64,000 nt of DNA from Colocasia esculenta (Eukaryota; Streptophyta; Magnoliopsida; Alismatales; Araceae): positions 182,132,348 through 182,196,347 of the forward strand of contig CM024753.1 in the NCBI GenBank assembly GCA_014218235.1. Reading direction: 5' to 3'. Both the position numbers and the translations under genes were made by a program. The notes below the pieces were generated by a model that did not search any database, was not told where the DNA came from, and saw nothing but the letters and a program-made list of their open reading frames with translations. Below, in pieces: positions 1 through 10,385 of this stretch. Positions within the stretch are counted from its first letter, which is position 1. The number at the start of each line of letters is the position of its first letter.

Positions 1-343
1 TAACCCTATCAGTACCTTCATAAGTTACTTGAAGTTTATCCCACATTTCTTTTGCTGTTTTACATGCTAAAAGTCTGTTAAATTCTCTTTTAGACAATGC
101 ACAACAGCGATAATTTTTAGCTTTGTAGTTTAATGACATATTTCTCTTATCAGCTAGTGAAAGACCAGAAGAAGACTCACCAATGATTTAGAAGTCACCT
201 TGTTCTATTACCTGCCATAGGTCGAAGTCAGTACCTCTGATGAAGCACTCCAGTCGCATCTTCCAGTATTGATAGTCTTCACCATCAAAGAATGGTGGCC
301 TTGTAATAGATTGTCCTTCATAGTTGTGAGTTTCGGTTGCCAT
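1..343 (-). pseudogene. Copia-A gag N-terminus (partial, broken)
   Basis: This is the start of a Ty1/copia gag polyprotein read on the minus strand from an ATG at 341-343; the rest lies left of the window. The first residues (MATETHNYEG, then PPFFDGEDYQYWK) match the conserved opening of Sirevirus-type Copia gag (DUF4219/UBN2 family), and a later stretch (LNYKAKN, then EMWDKLQVTYEGT) is the usual follow-on. Gag forms the cytoplasmic virus-like particle. An in-frame stop lies near 189, after QGDF, so the copy is dead. The homologous region of Copia-B (8549-10321) is about 50% identical by eye, so this is a related but distinct family. The ATG lies about 50 bp past the LTR/PBS junction, as expected. 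Confidence 0.8.
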
Positions 344-381
344 TTCTTCTCAAATCTTTTGGATTCTTCTGAGAAGACCTC

Positions 382-393
382 GCTCTGATACCA
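382..393 (-). other. Copia-A primer-binding site
   Basis: On the minus strand this reads TGGTATCAGAGC, the usual plant Copia PBS complementary to the 3' end of initiator Met-tRNA. It lies 2 bp inside the LTR end at 396 and fixes both element orientation (minus) and LTR identity (5' LTR). Confidence 0.9.
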
Positions 394-395
394 CT

Positions 396-2579
396 TGTTG
401 GATCGAAATGGCACTAAGAATGTCCTAGAGGGGGGTGAATAGGACTTCTTTATTTTACAATTTTCTTCTGAAATGAACAACACTAAATAAATTTGTTAGA
501 ACTTAGTGTGGTGTGTGTGATTCAAGTGTAAACAGGGCGGAAACAATCACACAAAAATGCAGAGAGATTTATCTTGGTTCGGCCTTTCCTATATGGAAGT
601 CCTACGTCCAGTCCTCAAGTCAACCACTTGAGATTTTCACTATCTGCCAATAAATTGGCCTTCTCTCACCCTTGAGAGGAATTACACACCCACTTGCTCC
701 CTTAGCAAGTCTTCCCTAAATATGGGTACAACAACTGCCTTCACAAGGCCTTCCCTACACAGGAGGGGAAATGCAGAAATAGACTTCTGCAGAAATTACA
801 CAACAAATAGATAGTAAGACAATTGAGTGTTTGCCTCAAAGCTGAGCACAAACACACCGAATTCAGAAGGACTTTGATGGATCAGAAATAAGACTCAAAT
901 CCTATCTGAATGAGAAGGGTGGACTTCAGAAAAGTAGGCAGTTACAATTGCCACCCGAACACAAGACTTCTAAGAAACTCAGAGAGCTTCAGAGAATTTC
1001 TGCTGAAATGGGAAGCTCTTTCACTGGGCTTGCAAGAAGGCTTGTGAATTGTAGCTTTTTGAAATGTGAAGCTCACTGGAATTTTCAATGGCTTGAGTAG
1101 CGTCTACTATCACTCTTGTTGTTGTCTTTCAAACTTTAGCTCCTCTTAGATTCTTCAAAATATAGCCGTTTGAAAGATGGCCATTGGAAATGTGGTCGTT
1201 TGCAATCTGGCCGTTTGAGGATAACTCTAGAATTCTTTGGATCTTGATGAGCTTGTTATCCAGGAGTTCTTCAGTTTTGCTTCTTTCCAAGGTCTTCAGA
1301 AGAGGTGCAGTCTTTACAGCTAGAAGATTAGCTCTTTCTCTCTCGGAGTGGACTGTGAAGGAGGCATGCTAAAATTGAGCTTCAATAAATGTCTGCAGCA
1401 AGGATAAGAAAAAAAGAAAAGGGATCTCCATACCTTGGAGGTAGGTAAGTCAGAGGAGAATAAAAGAAGGTATGGAAACCTCGGATAGGCATGCTTTCAG
1501 ATAGAAAAGGGGGTCAGACATATATGCTAAAAAGTAGGGTATGGGTCTGACAGTGGTAGGTGAGTCTTGTCAGATGCCATGCGCCTGAGAATTCATAAAT
1601 GCACTATATCTATTGTATCTAAGAAAATCCAGAACAAAGACATGAAGAACACAAAGCTCAGTTCAAATTATTTCAGAAATAGTCTGCACATAATTTAGAT
1701 GAAAATTTTAAGTATAATACAACTTATCCTGACAGAGAAATAATAATAAAATAATGGCAATTTGATGGATCAATAAAATATTAAGTCAATGAAGATCTTA
1801 TTAGAAACTATATCCAAGATGATTAGGAAACAAGATTAGATTGGAGTTTATCAGTCTTCAGAAAAATATGTATAGAACTAACAGTGAAGTCGAAAGCAAA
1901 AGATCATACAATTCGACTGAAGAAATAGAAGTGATTCGACTTCAATATGAACTATACTTGAATACAGAAGTCCGAGAAAAAAAGAATAATTTGATTTTAG
2001 CAAAGCTTAGAAAGAGTAATTCGACTTCAGCAGTCGGATATAATGGAGATCGATTTCTAAAGCATTCGACTGTAAGAGTCGAAGTCGACAGTCGAATTAC
2101 GTAGTTAGGATTTATGAAGCATTCGACTGTATGAGTCGAAGTGAACAGTCGAATCATGTATAGCTGTATGGACTTAGAAAATTTTCGGGATGGTTTTAAC
2201 TTCGATTCTTAAGGAGTCGGAGTCAACATTCGAATTACGTAGTTAGGATTTGTGAAGCATTCGACTGTATGAGTCGAAGTGAACAGTCGAATCATGTATA
2301 GCTGTACGTACTTAGAAAAATTTCAGGATGATTTTGACTTCAATTCTTATGGAGTCGGAGTCAACAGTCGGAGTCTAAAGTTGGATACAGTATGATGTAC
2401 TGAGAGTTTGTGGATTTAGAAAATTTTTTGCGATGAAGTTTATCACACAGTTGTATGCATATATATTTTGTGATAAATTTATTTTGTAGATAGTCTATTT
2501 AAAGATTTTTTCATAGCAAAAACATGATATATACTATATCTTCAAAGTCTTAAATTTTCTTAGGGGTAGTTGCTCAACA
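396..2579 (-). mobile_element. Copia-A 5' LTR (~2.18 kb)
   Basis: The LTR is bounded on + by TGTTGGATCG at 396 and GCTCAACA ending at 2579, giving the TG...CA termini. The minus-strand 3' end carries the C-run motif (TTCACCCCCCTCTAGG) typical of Sirevirus LTR ends. The element inserted into the 3' LTR of Gypsy-1: the flank CTAAAGCC resumes at 2580 exactly as in the unbroken copy at 19230. The expected 5-bp TSD is CTAAA; the partner copy lies outside the window. Length matches the 2.1-2.2 kb LTRs of Copia-B and Copia-D. Confidence 0.85.
1880..2395. repeat. TCGA-palindrome cluster with 138-bp tandem repeats in Copia-A LTR
   Basis: The region is rich in the motif pair CATTCGACTG and CAGTCGAAT arranged as hyphenated palindromes around TCGAAGT. 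A repeat unit starts near 2119 and recurs at 2257 (period 138 bp), with a partial unit before it at about 2061. The cluster lies in the LTR half that would be U3 of the minus-oriented element, so an enhancer-like role is possible, but that is inference. Confidence 0.75.
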
Positions 2580-2898
2580 CTAAAGCCTACACATGGATTT
2601 CCTAACATGAAAGGAAGACAAGAACGAGAAGAAATAGGATAAGTATGAAGGAATCCTACCTAACTGGAGAGTGTAAGGTCCTTCTTCTCCTCAACGTATT
2701 AATTTACAGTAGCAAACGATGGAAGCAGCCACGGCGAGAGTAAGTGAAGAAGTGGCCACGAACAGAAGAAGCACCAGTTCGAGCACGCAACTGCAACATC
2801 TCCAGCAGAAACAACCCAACAGCAGCAGTAGCAGAAGCAAGAGCAGGAGAGAAGCCAGAGCAAGAAGTGGAAAATCTTCCACGAAGGGTGAGGGGAGG

Positions 2899-2909
2899 CT
2901 TATATAAGC
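2899..2909 (-). promoter_or_regulatory. Gypsy-1 3' LTR TATA box
   Basis: CTTATATAAGC, itself palindromic, about 667 bp from the U3 start. Gypsy-2 has TTATAAA at a matching distance (about 670 bp), which supports this as the LTR promoter. It is absent from the Gypsy-1 5' LTR. Confidence 0.6.
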
Positions 2910-3406
2910 TCTCAACCCTCTTGCATGCTTGGCACGTCGGCCATGCATGTGTCGAGGTAAAAAAACCTCCTAAACCACCCAAAGCCACGTTAACCTTGGG
3001 GTTTTACCCCATGCACACGTATTAGAATACATGTAAGTCCCTTACCCATGCAGCATAGAGGCTTACGTGGGCCTCCATACGTAAGCATAAAATTACCCAA
3101 AAATAATTACCGTAATTGGGCTATAATTCAACTGGCCCACTTGACCCCAAGTTTAGGTGTTCTAATGATGTTCAATCAAGTTGAAATTTCACCCATAAAT
3201 TAATGAAAAGGTTTTACAAATTATGATGATTTTAGTTTAGTTTTTAGAATTTATTTTTCACCCAACAAAAATTCCACAGAAAATAGTTGCATCGGCTTAA
3301 TCTCGAAATCCGCACCTCAACAATTTCGGATATTTACATTTCTGATATCAAAACATTTTTCTAGAAATTATGGTATTCTCTGATTTCATTTTCGTTACAC
3401 AATTTT

Positions 3407-3447
3407 AGTGTCGCCCTGTCGGAGCGCGCACCTCTGAATACGACACT
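3407..3447. repeat. Conserved 41-bp hyphenated palindrome in Tekay-like U3 (copy 1)
   Basis: Begins AGTGTCG and ends CGACACT with a GC-rich centre (GGAGCGCGCACC). The same 41-bp block occurs at 20001-20041 and, in Gypsy-2, at 63812-63852, each 124-126 bp from the U3 end. Surrounding sequence is less conserved between families, so the block stands out. Confidence 0.75.
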
Positions 3448-3571
3448 AGAATAACATTTATTATCACCAATAAATCCTAAATTAAGATTAATTACATCTC
3501 ATGATAATAGTTATGTTTAATCATAAAATTATTCACATTTTGCTACTAAATAAAATTTTCAGGGCGTTACA

Positions 3572-3590
3572 ACTGACCCCCAGTAAAAGA
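3572..3590 (-). other. Gypsy-1 polypurine tract
   Basis: On minus this reads ACTGGGGGTCAGT immediately before the LTR start TGTAACGCCC. It is the plus-strand primer for reverse transcription and marks 2580-3571 as the 3' LTR. Gypsy-2 has an analogous tract at 63979-64000. Confidence 0.75.
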
Positions 3591-3670
3591 AATTTGGTCC
3601 TCCAAATTTAATAAAATAAGAGTGTAACTACTAACCAGAAAATAATTTCAGATATTTAGTTTGGATGGCA

Positions 3671-3675
3671 TCTTC
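3671..3675. repeat. Copia-B target-site duplication (left)
   Basis: TCTTC here matches TCTTC at 12594-12598. Removing Copia-B plus one copy rejoins the Gypsy-1 chromodomain in frame (…TWELED at the right, AIQTKY… at the left), which independently confirms the boundaries. Confidence 0.92.
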
Positions 3676-4469
3676 TGTTGCCCAGTTGACGAGCCCAGAG
3701 GGGGGGGGTGAATGGGTCTTTAAAAAAAAAATATTTAGCCAGTAGCTGTACTTAAAACATTCACACAAAGATGTTCTTCGATGAAGGTTAGTGAGGTTAG
3801 TATAAACAACAAACACATAAGAAATCAATCACACAACACAAGGAATTATCCTGGTTCGGACCTTCTCTCCTTAGGAGTCCTACGTCCAGTCCCTGAGCAA
3901 CAACTCAAGATTCCACTAACTAGGGTACAGTCCCCCTATGGACACTACAACACCCAACTCAGCTGCTCTTCCTTCACACGAAGGGAACTACAACACCCTG
4001 GATACCCCACCAGGTCTTCCTTCACCACGAAGGGAAAAACAACACCCTGGATCCCCAGGTCTTCCTTCACAACAGAAGGGAAACAACCAGTAAAAATTAA
4101 GCAAGAACAGTAAGCCCCTAGATCAAGCTTTAACAAGCCACGATCTCAAGCTAATAGCACTAAGAGCAAGAGATCTAAACAAAGCACTCTCTCAGAACTA
4201 CACAGGCTCTCTCTCTTGGGATTTCTAATGCAGCACGGAGAGCAAAGAGCTTGAGACAACTTAGAGTGGGATGCTTGGCTCTGGGATTCTCGCAGAAGAT
4301 TTGAATTGCTTGTACTCTATGTGTATTCAATCTTCACCCTTCTTTCCATTTTGCTTCTGGAGCCTCTTGTCTTGTATTTATATCTCCAATTTGAAATATA
4401 TTCGTTGAAGTATCCGTTGTCTCTAGCTTTGGTAGACGTTAGACTGAATGGCCTTTTGAAGCTTTATAG

Positions 4470-4770
4470 TTACGCATATCTCTCTGACGTGTGAGCATTT
4501 ATGAGGACTGAACGTATCTCTGCATGCATGCAGACGATATCGTCCATTATCGTGCTTACTCTGTGTGCATCTTTTAGAACAGCTATTTGGCATTACTATT
4601 TATTTGATTATTTGTTCTAACGTTGACTGACATCAGAGACAGCTTAGTTGTCTAGTATTTAAGCTTGAAATATGTGCAGATCTCTGACGTCAGTCCATCT
4701 TACAACGTTGGAAATAATAGAAGCCAAAGGAGAACATAGAAGATTTGACGTGCACAAGTAGATAAAAGAC
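4470..4770. other. Inverted ~300-bp segment within Copia-B 3' LTR
   Basis: This block is the reverse complement of 11187-11492 in the partner LTR, while flanks on both sides (GAAGCTTTATAG; ACTTTGACTATTC) are collinear. Copia-D's LTR has the orientation found in the 5' LTR, so the 3' LTR is the derived state. In the 5' LTR the edges are imperfect inverted repeats (TAGTCAACAGTC and GGACTTTGACTA), a plausible substrate for the inversion. Confidence 0.88.
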
Positions 4771-4850
4771 TTTGACTATTCAACGCTTTGACTAAAAGTT
4801 GTTTTACATATGAAGTTGATTCACGCATGACTTATGATATCATTATGAGA

Positions 4851-5575
4851 CATGACCAAATCGTTATATTCACTGAAGAAATTGTTATGGAAAGTAAGTT
4901 GTTGTGTTCAATAAAGAAATCGTTATGAACACTTAAGAAATTGTTGCAGAAAGCAAATCGTTATGTTCAATGAAGAAATCGTTATGAACACTTAAGAAAT
5001 CGTTGCGGAAAGCAAATCGTTATATTCAATGAAGAAATCATTATGAACACTTAAGAAATCGTTGCGGAAAGCAAATCGTTATGTTCAATGAAGAAATCAT
5101 TATGAACACTTAAGAAATCGATGTGATGACTTAAGGAATCGTTGCGATGAACAAATCGTTACGAAGTCTTAAAAAATCGATGCGATGACTTAAGGAATCG
5201 TTGCGATGAGCAAATCGTTACGAGGTCTTAAGAAATCGTTGTGATGTCTTAAGGAATCGTTGCGATGAGCAAATTGTTACGAGGTCTTAAGAAATCATTG
5301 TGATGTCTTAAGGAATCGTTGCGATGAGCAAATCGTTACGATTAGCAAATCGTTACGAGGTCTTAAGAAATCGATGCGATGACTTAAGGAATCGTTGCGA
5401 TGAGCAAATCGTTACGAGGTCTTAAGAAATCGATGCGATGACTTAAGGAATCGTTGCGATGAGCAAATCGTTACGAGGTCTTAAGAAATCGTTGTGATGT
5501 CTTAAGGAATTGTTGTGATGAGCAAATCGTTACGAGGTCTTAAGAAATTGTTGCGATGACTTAAGGAATCGTTGC
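4851..5575. repeat. 59-bp tandem array of AAATCGTT motifs (Copia-B 3' LTR)
   Basis: Two related 59-bp units alternate in blocks: one built on GAAATCGTTGCGGAAAGC, the other on GAAATCGATGCGATGACTT. Each unit holds three AATCG-type motifs about 20 bp apart. The counterpart in the 5' LTR is at 11570-12350 and, in opposite orientation, in Copia-D at 34260-35037, 36620-37414 and 38990-39690. Confidence 0.88.
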
Positions 5576-5818
5576 GGTTTTCAACAGAAGTCGATGTGGA
5601 CTTAGAGAAATTACAACTTGGTATTGATATTTCTACAGAGGTATTAATACTTACCAAATATGCTTGATTTTCCTTGAGATTTTTCCTGTGCTCAAAAACT
5701 TATAGAATATATGTTAGAAAACTTTGACAGGGTTTTGTTAATCATGTTTTTTTATTCACCAAAATAAATATGTAATTAATTAAAATTACATGGGAACAGA
5801 CTAATCATCTAATATATG

Positions 5819-7137
5819 TTAGATGTTAGTACCTTCCTTTCCTTGTTTGATTTGTAGTCCAAGGAAGTAGTTGAGCTCTCCCATCATGCTCATTTCGAAT
5901 TCTCCCTGCTTTTCAAAATACTTGCAAAGAGATTCATCAGTAGAACCAAAAATTATGTCATCTACATAAATTTGAACAAGCAATACATTTTTGAACTTTG
6001 TCTTTATAAAAAGGGTGCTATCTACTTGACCTCTACTGAATCCATGGTTTAAAAGAAAAGAACTAAGCCTTTCATACCAGGCTCTAGGTGCTTGCTTTAA
6101 ACCATACAATGCCTTGTGAAGTTTAAAAACATGATTCAGAAATTCTGTATCATCAAAGCCCGGGGGTTGTTCCACATAAACTTCCTCCTTGATGAAACCA
6201 TTTAAAAATGCTGACTTAACATCCATTTGAAATAGTTTTAAATCTAATGTTGATGCATATGCAAGTAAAATTCTAATAGCCTCAAGTCTAGCTACAGGTG
6301 CATAGGTTTCATCGAAATCTATGCCTTCCTCTTGAGAATAGCCTTGAGCTACCAGTCCGGCCTTGTTTCTTAAGATCACACCAGTCTCATCCAATTTGTT
6401 TCTGAACACCCACTTGGTGCCAATAACCGGATGGTCTGATGGTCTGAGAACAAGTGATCATATTTGGTTTCTCTTGAATTGATTAAGTTCATCTTGCATG
6501 GCTATAATCCAAGATTCATCAGTGAGAGCTTCATTGACTGTCTTAGGCTCGATTTGAGAAACAAATGCTAGATAATCACAAGGTATTACATTACCTCTTG
6601 TTCTTACCCCTTCAGATGGATCACCAATAATGTTCTCAGGTGGGTAATCTTTCTTGTATCTCCACTCCTTTGGAATATTTTCATGTGTAATGTCCTTTTG
6701 TTGCAGGTCTTCCAGAGGTGGATTATCCTTGTCTTCAATTGATGTATCCTCTAATTTCTTAGACAATTCATCTGCATCATCAATGTCACTATCTTCTTCC
6801 TTTCTCAAGGAAGGGTTAGTTTCATCAAAAATGATATGAACAGACTGTTTAATTAATAAAGTGCGCTTGTTAAATACTCTATACCCTTTAGGTTTAGAAG
6901 TGTATCCCATGACGATGCCTTCATATGATTTGGCATATAACTTACCAATATCCCTTTTTCCATTGTTGTGGATGAAGCAAGGAAATCCAAATGTCCTGAA
7001 GTGACTGATCTTTGGCTTCTTTCCTTTGAATAGTTCGTACGCTGTCTTCTTCAAGATTGGCCTGATCATCACCCTATTGATGATGTAGCTAGCTATGTTC
7101 ACTGCCTCAGCCCAGAAATACCTTGGCAAGTCATATT
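5819..7137 (-). pseudogene. Copia-B pol: integrase C-terminus and reverse transcriptase (truncated)
   Basis: This is the downstream half of copia pol. It opens with the integrase C-terminal region (PRYFWAEAVNIASYIINR), passes an acidic linker, and enters RT with the standard blocks (WVFRNKLDE, ARLEAIRILLAYA, QMDVKSAFLNG, EEVYVEQPPGF, KALYGLKQAPRAWY, and the catalytic YVDDIIFGS). RT copies element RNA into cDNA in cytoplasmic particles. An in-frame TGA near 6443 replaces an expected Trp. The reading frame matches the upstream integrase half once the solo LTR and its TSD (448 bp) are removed. The protein is cut off just after YFLGLQI: the thumb end and all of RNase H are deleted, so the element cannot replicate alone. 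Confidence 0.9.
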
Positions 7138-7580
7138 TGTTAGAATGTGGAGCCCGAACTCTCTAGTAGATCTGCACAAGGGGTCAGTCGACTTATGCAG
7201 TGGGAGCCTGTCTGCAGTCGAATGTAGCATTCGACTGTAGCAGTCGAATCTGTCAAGGCATTCGACTTCTCCTTTCCCAGGTCAGGCGACTTTGTAGTTT
7301 TGAGGCGGTTCTGAGTTAGGGGCTTTTTTGTCCATGTGAATCTCGATTATGGCGCCCTAACCTCCCAGTATATAAAGGGGGGTATATTCTCTTTGTAAAG
7401 TAGTTCTGGTTGTAGTATTGAAAGCTATTGTGGCCGTGGACGTAGGAAGGCTCTCGCCCCCAAACCACGTAAAATCTGGTGTCTGTGTGTTCTTCTTCTC
7501 CCTTCTTCCATCTCTTCTCCAAACTCTACGTGTGAGTTGTGTGAGAGGGGGCCGCCGATCGGGGGGACGATTCCCCAACA
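7138..7580 (+). mobile_element. Solo LTR inside Copia-B integrase
   Basis: A 443-bp LTR (TGTTAGAATG ... CCCCAACA) flanked by ATATT on both sides (7133-7137 and 7581-7585), with no internal region. A TATA box at 7369-7376 gives + orientation. It carries the CATTCGACTG/CAGTCGAAT motif cluster at about 7195-7270, like the much longer LTR of Copia-A. A solo LTR is the usual product of recombination between the two LTRs of an inserted element. The parent family is not identified. Confidence 0.92.
7369..7376 (+). promoter_or_regulatory. Solo-LTR TATA box
   Basis: TATATAAA followed by a GGGG run, about 230 bp into a 443-bp LTR, a sensible position for the U3 promoter. Confidence 0.6.
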
Positions 7581-8519
7581 ATATTCTGATAGCATTGTTC
7601 TTGCCATATCCAATAAGGTTCTATTCTTCCTCTCAGCAACTTCATTTTGCCGTGGTGTCCTTAGTGCTGATAAATTATGCTCAATTCCTTCATTTTCACA
7701 GAATTCTGCAAACTTTTCATTCTGAAATTCACCTCCATGGTCTGACCGAATACTAATAATACTGAATTTCTTGTCTTCCTGGACCTTCTTGCTGAAACTA
7801 ACAAAGCTTTCAAGTGTGTCATCTTTATGCTCTAGAAATGAAACCCATGTAAACCTGGAGTAGTCATCAACTATAACAAATCCAAAATTCTTTCCTCCAA
7901 GACTAGTGGTTCTCATTGGCCCAAACAAATCCATATGAAGGAGTTCTAAGGGTTTTGAGGTGGTCACCACAGTCTTTGACTTAAAGGAGCTCTTAGTGTG
8001 CTTTCCCTTTGCACATGGTCTGCAGATGCTATCCATTTTCATGCTAACCTTTGGCAGACCTTCCACCAGATTTCTCTTTCTGAGCTTGTTCATGCCATCC
8101 AAACTGCAGTGGCCCAATCTTCTGTGCCACAGCTCAGTTGATTGCTCTTTATTTGCTGCCAAGCAAACGTCTTGCTCTTTAAGATCTTCGAGATAGAGTA
8201 CATATAAGTTCTTCTCTCTATTAGCTTCGAAGATCACTACTCCATCCTTCAATATACTGCACTTTGTCTCTTGGAACTGAATCTGATGACCTCTGTCACA
8301 AAGCTGGCTGATGCTGATAAGGTTGTGCTTTAGTCCTTTGACAAGCAGTACATCTTCAATAACTAATTTTCCTTTGTTATTTACTGAACTGCTGCCTATC
8401 ACTGTTCCTTTTCCGTTATCTCCATATGTAACAGTCCCTTCTTCAGCCTGAAGATGAGTGAATAGCTTCTGGTTCCTTGACATGTGCCTTGAGCACCCAC
8501 TGTCCTAATACCATTTGGA
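7581..8519 (-). pseudogene. Copia-B pol: protease end and integrase N-terminal half
   Basis: The region starts with the aspartic-protease active site (DSGCSRHM) near 8495, preceded by an in-frame TAG (WY*DSG). It continues through the core (GNGKGTVIG), the GAG-pre-integrase zinc finger (LWHRRLGHCS ... CRPCAKGKH), and the integrase catalytic core with its three acidic positions visible (HMDLFGPM, IRSDHGGEF, and NEVAERKN). Integrase inserts the cDNA into chromosomes with a 5-bp stagger. The frame ends at the solo LTR after ARTMLSE, so the long open frame that continues beyond 7580 is chimeric. Gag and pol are in different frames, with pol starting about 30 bp after the gag stop. Confidence 0.9.
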
Positions 8520-8548
8520 TGCTCGAAGGTTACCCTGAAATAAAAATA

Positions 8549-10321
8549 TTAAGTTTTAGGTACCCAAATTCTTTTGGGTCCTGAAGGGTTAGTATCATCA
8601 ATTTTTCCTTTTATTATCAATTTCTTATGTCTAGTAGGACATGTTATTTTTATATGACCTAACTTATTGCAATGGCTACAACAAGATATTTTTGTTACCT
8701 TTTCAATATATTTAAAATTAGCTTTGTATGCGATGTCTTGTTTAGGTACAAATTTTGAAGTTGGGTATATTTTGGGATATATTATGGTTTCTTCATTATC
8801 TGGGGGTGTATAACCTAATCCATTCTTCTTATTACCTGATCTTCTAGCACCTTTTAATATTAAGGAGTTTTTACCATTCGTAAATTTTTCTAATGTGCTA
8901 GATAACTTTTTATTTTCTTCATTTAAAACTTTGAGTTCTTTTCTTAGTTCATTTGAACTCTCCTGTTTTTCTAATTTGATTATTTGTTTATTTTTATCTT
9001 TTAGGTTTTCACATAATAATTCATTTCTCCTTTTAAGTTCAATTATTTGCTTTTCCATTTCCTCATTTTCTATTTTTAAATCTGAGTTAGTGTTTTCTAA
9101 ATAAGAAATATTTTTCTTGTTTACTTTTAACAGTTTAGTTACTTCTCTATATTTGCTGTATAATTCGTTGAAAGCTTCTTCTAAATTATCAGAATCTGAA
9201 TCATTACAAGAATCGAAAGAGGGGTCATAAGTTACCTTTTCTTCTGTATTTGCCATAAAAGCCAAGTTGGCTTCTTCTTCATTACTGCTCGAGCTTGACT
9301 CACTGTCTGAGTCGCTGCTATTCTCCCATACGGCTACCATTGCCTTCTTTTTGTATTTCTTGAATTTTCTGAAGTTATCCTTCTTCTTGTTTTCACCTTT
9401 CTTAAGCTTTGGACATTCTGCCTTGATATGTCCAGGCTTCTTGCACTCATAACATATCGGTTCTCCTTTCTTCAGATTCTTTCCTTCTGGCTTCTTAAAC
9501 TCTTTGTTTTTCTTGAAGAATTTTCTGCCAGATTGAAACTTCTTCTTCTTAGCTAAAATTCGTTGCAATCTTCTTGATAGCATTGCTTCTTCATTTTCAC
9601 TATCCTCAATGCCTTCACTGTCATCTGAGCTTGCTTCTAATGATTCTTCTTCGGCTTTCAAAGCATTGGAGTGCTTCTTCTTACTTGAGGACTCTCCCAG
9701 TCTCTCCATATTTATCTCATGGGCCATAAGGGACCCAACGAGCTTTTCCAAGGACATCCTTTTTAGATCATTGGCTTCCTCAATGGCCGTTACCTTTGGG
9801 GTCCATGAGGATGGTAGAGACCTAAGGATCTTCCTGACCATATCTCCCATTTCATAAGTCTTTCCTAGTCCAGCTAACCCATTTATGATATCTGTAAATC
9901 TACTGAACATCTGGGTTATGGACTCACCTGGTTGCATCTGGAATCTTTCATATTGCGTTACAAGAATGTCAATTCTTGTCTCCTTCACCTTTTCTGTGCC
10001 TTCATAAGTAATTCTGAGCTTTTCCCACATCTCCATTGCAAATTTGCAGGCTGAAACTCTGTTGAATTCTTTCTTGCTTAGGGCACATCACAGAATACTT
10101 TTAGCTTTATAGTTCAAGGAGATCTTCTTCCTGTCATCATCTGTCCACTGACCCTTCTCAATTGTGACTAGGAGATTGCCTTATTCTACTATGGACCATA
10201 TCTGATAATCGTGGCCTTGCAGAAAGTACTCCATTCTAGTTTTCCAGTAAGTGTAATCTTCTCCATCGAACAATGGTGGTCGGTTGACTGACTGACCTTC
10301 GAAGTGACCTTGGGCTGCCAT
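8549..10321 (-). pseudogene. Copia-B gag (Sirevirus type), two in-frame stops
   Basis: Read from ATG at 10321, about 590 codons in one frame. The N-terminus (MAAQGHFEGQSVNRPPLFDGEDYTYW) is the DUF4219 opening. Stops at about 10180 (CAA to TAA likely) and about 10090 fall before an uninterrupted 495-codon stretch from 10036 to 8549. That stretch holds the UBN2 capsid domain, a Lys/Glu-rich linker, a first knuckle CYECKKPGHIKAEC, an acidic Ser-rich tract, a coiled coil of about 130 residues, a second knuckle CSHCNKLGHIKITC, and the terminal RIWVPKT motif. The two-knuckle plus coiled-coil layout is typical of Sireviruses. Gag packages element RNA. The second half could still be translated from an internal Met, but that is speculative. 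Confidence 0.9.
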
Positions 10322-10371
10322 GGATCTTTACTCTTCAGATCGTTAGACTTTCTTCTTTGTCGAAGAGACTC

Positions 10372-10383
10372 GCTCTGATACCA
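10372..10383 (-). other. Copia-B primer-binding site
   Basis: TGGTATCAGAGC on minus, 2 bp from the LTR end at 10386, identical to the Copia-A site. It identifies 10386-12593 as the 5' LTR. Confidence 0.92.
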
Positions 10384-10385
10384 CT

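Larger units (their letters stand above)
2580..3571 (-). mobile_element. Gypsy-1 3' LTR, 5'-proximal part
   Basis: Aligns by eye with 19230-20165 of the 5' LTR. It ends on + in GGGCGTTACA at 3571, the TGTAACGCCC start of the LTR on minus. Relative to the 5' LTR it holds about 53 extra bp (roughly 2881-2933) that include the TATA box. The remainder of this LTR lies beyond Copia-A, outside the window. Confidence 0.88.
3676..5807 (-). mobile_element. Copia-B 3' LTR (inverted segment inside, end truncated)
   Basis: TGTTGCCCAG at 3676 corresponds to LTR-end GGGCAACA on minus. The right boundary near 5807 is a deletion junction: the intact 5' LTR continues about 18 bp further, while here pol sequence follows. 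It differs from the 5' LTR by an inversion at 4470-4770 and by array length. The G-run near 3702 is about 9 long, against about 19 in the 5' LTR. Confidence 0.88.

Noticed and set aside
2691..3025. Overlapping ORFs in Gypsy-1 LTR (and at 19191-19619)
   Set aside because: Low-complexity frames over a CAGCAG-rich stretch on both strands in the LTR; no codon-level conservation between the two LTR copies beyond DNA identity.
4851..5575. CRISPR-like array
   Set aside because: Repeats are contiguous 59-bp units without unique spacers, lie in an LTR, and the genome is eukaryotic.
7425..8483. 352-codon integrase gene with novel C-terminus
   Set aside because: The last ~50 codons are solo-LTR sequence read through in the minus frame; the TSD marks the true break.
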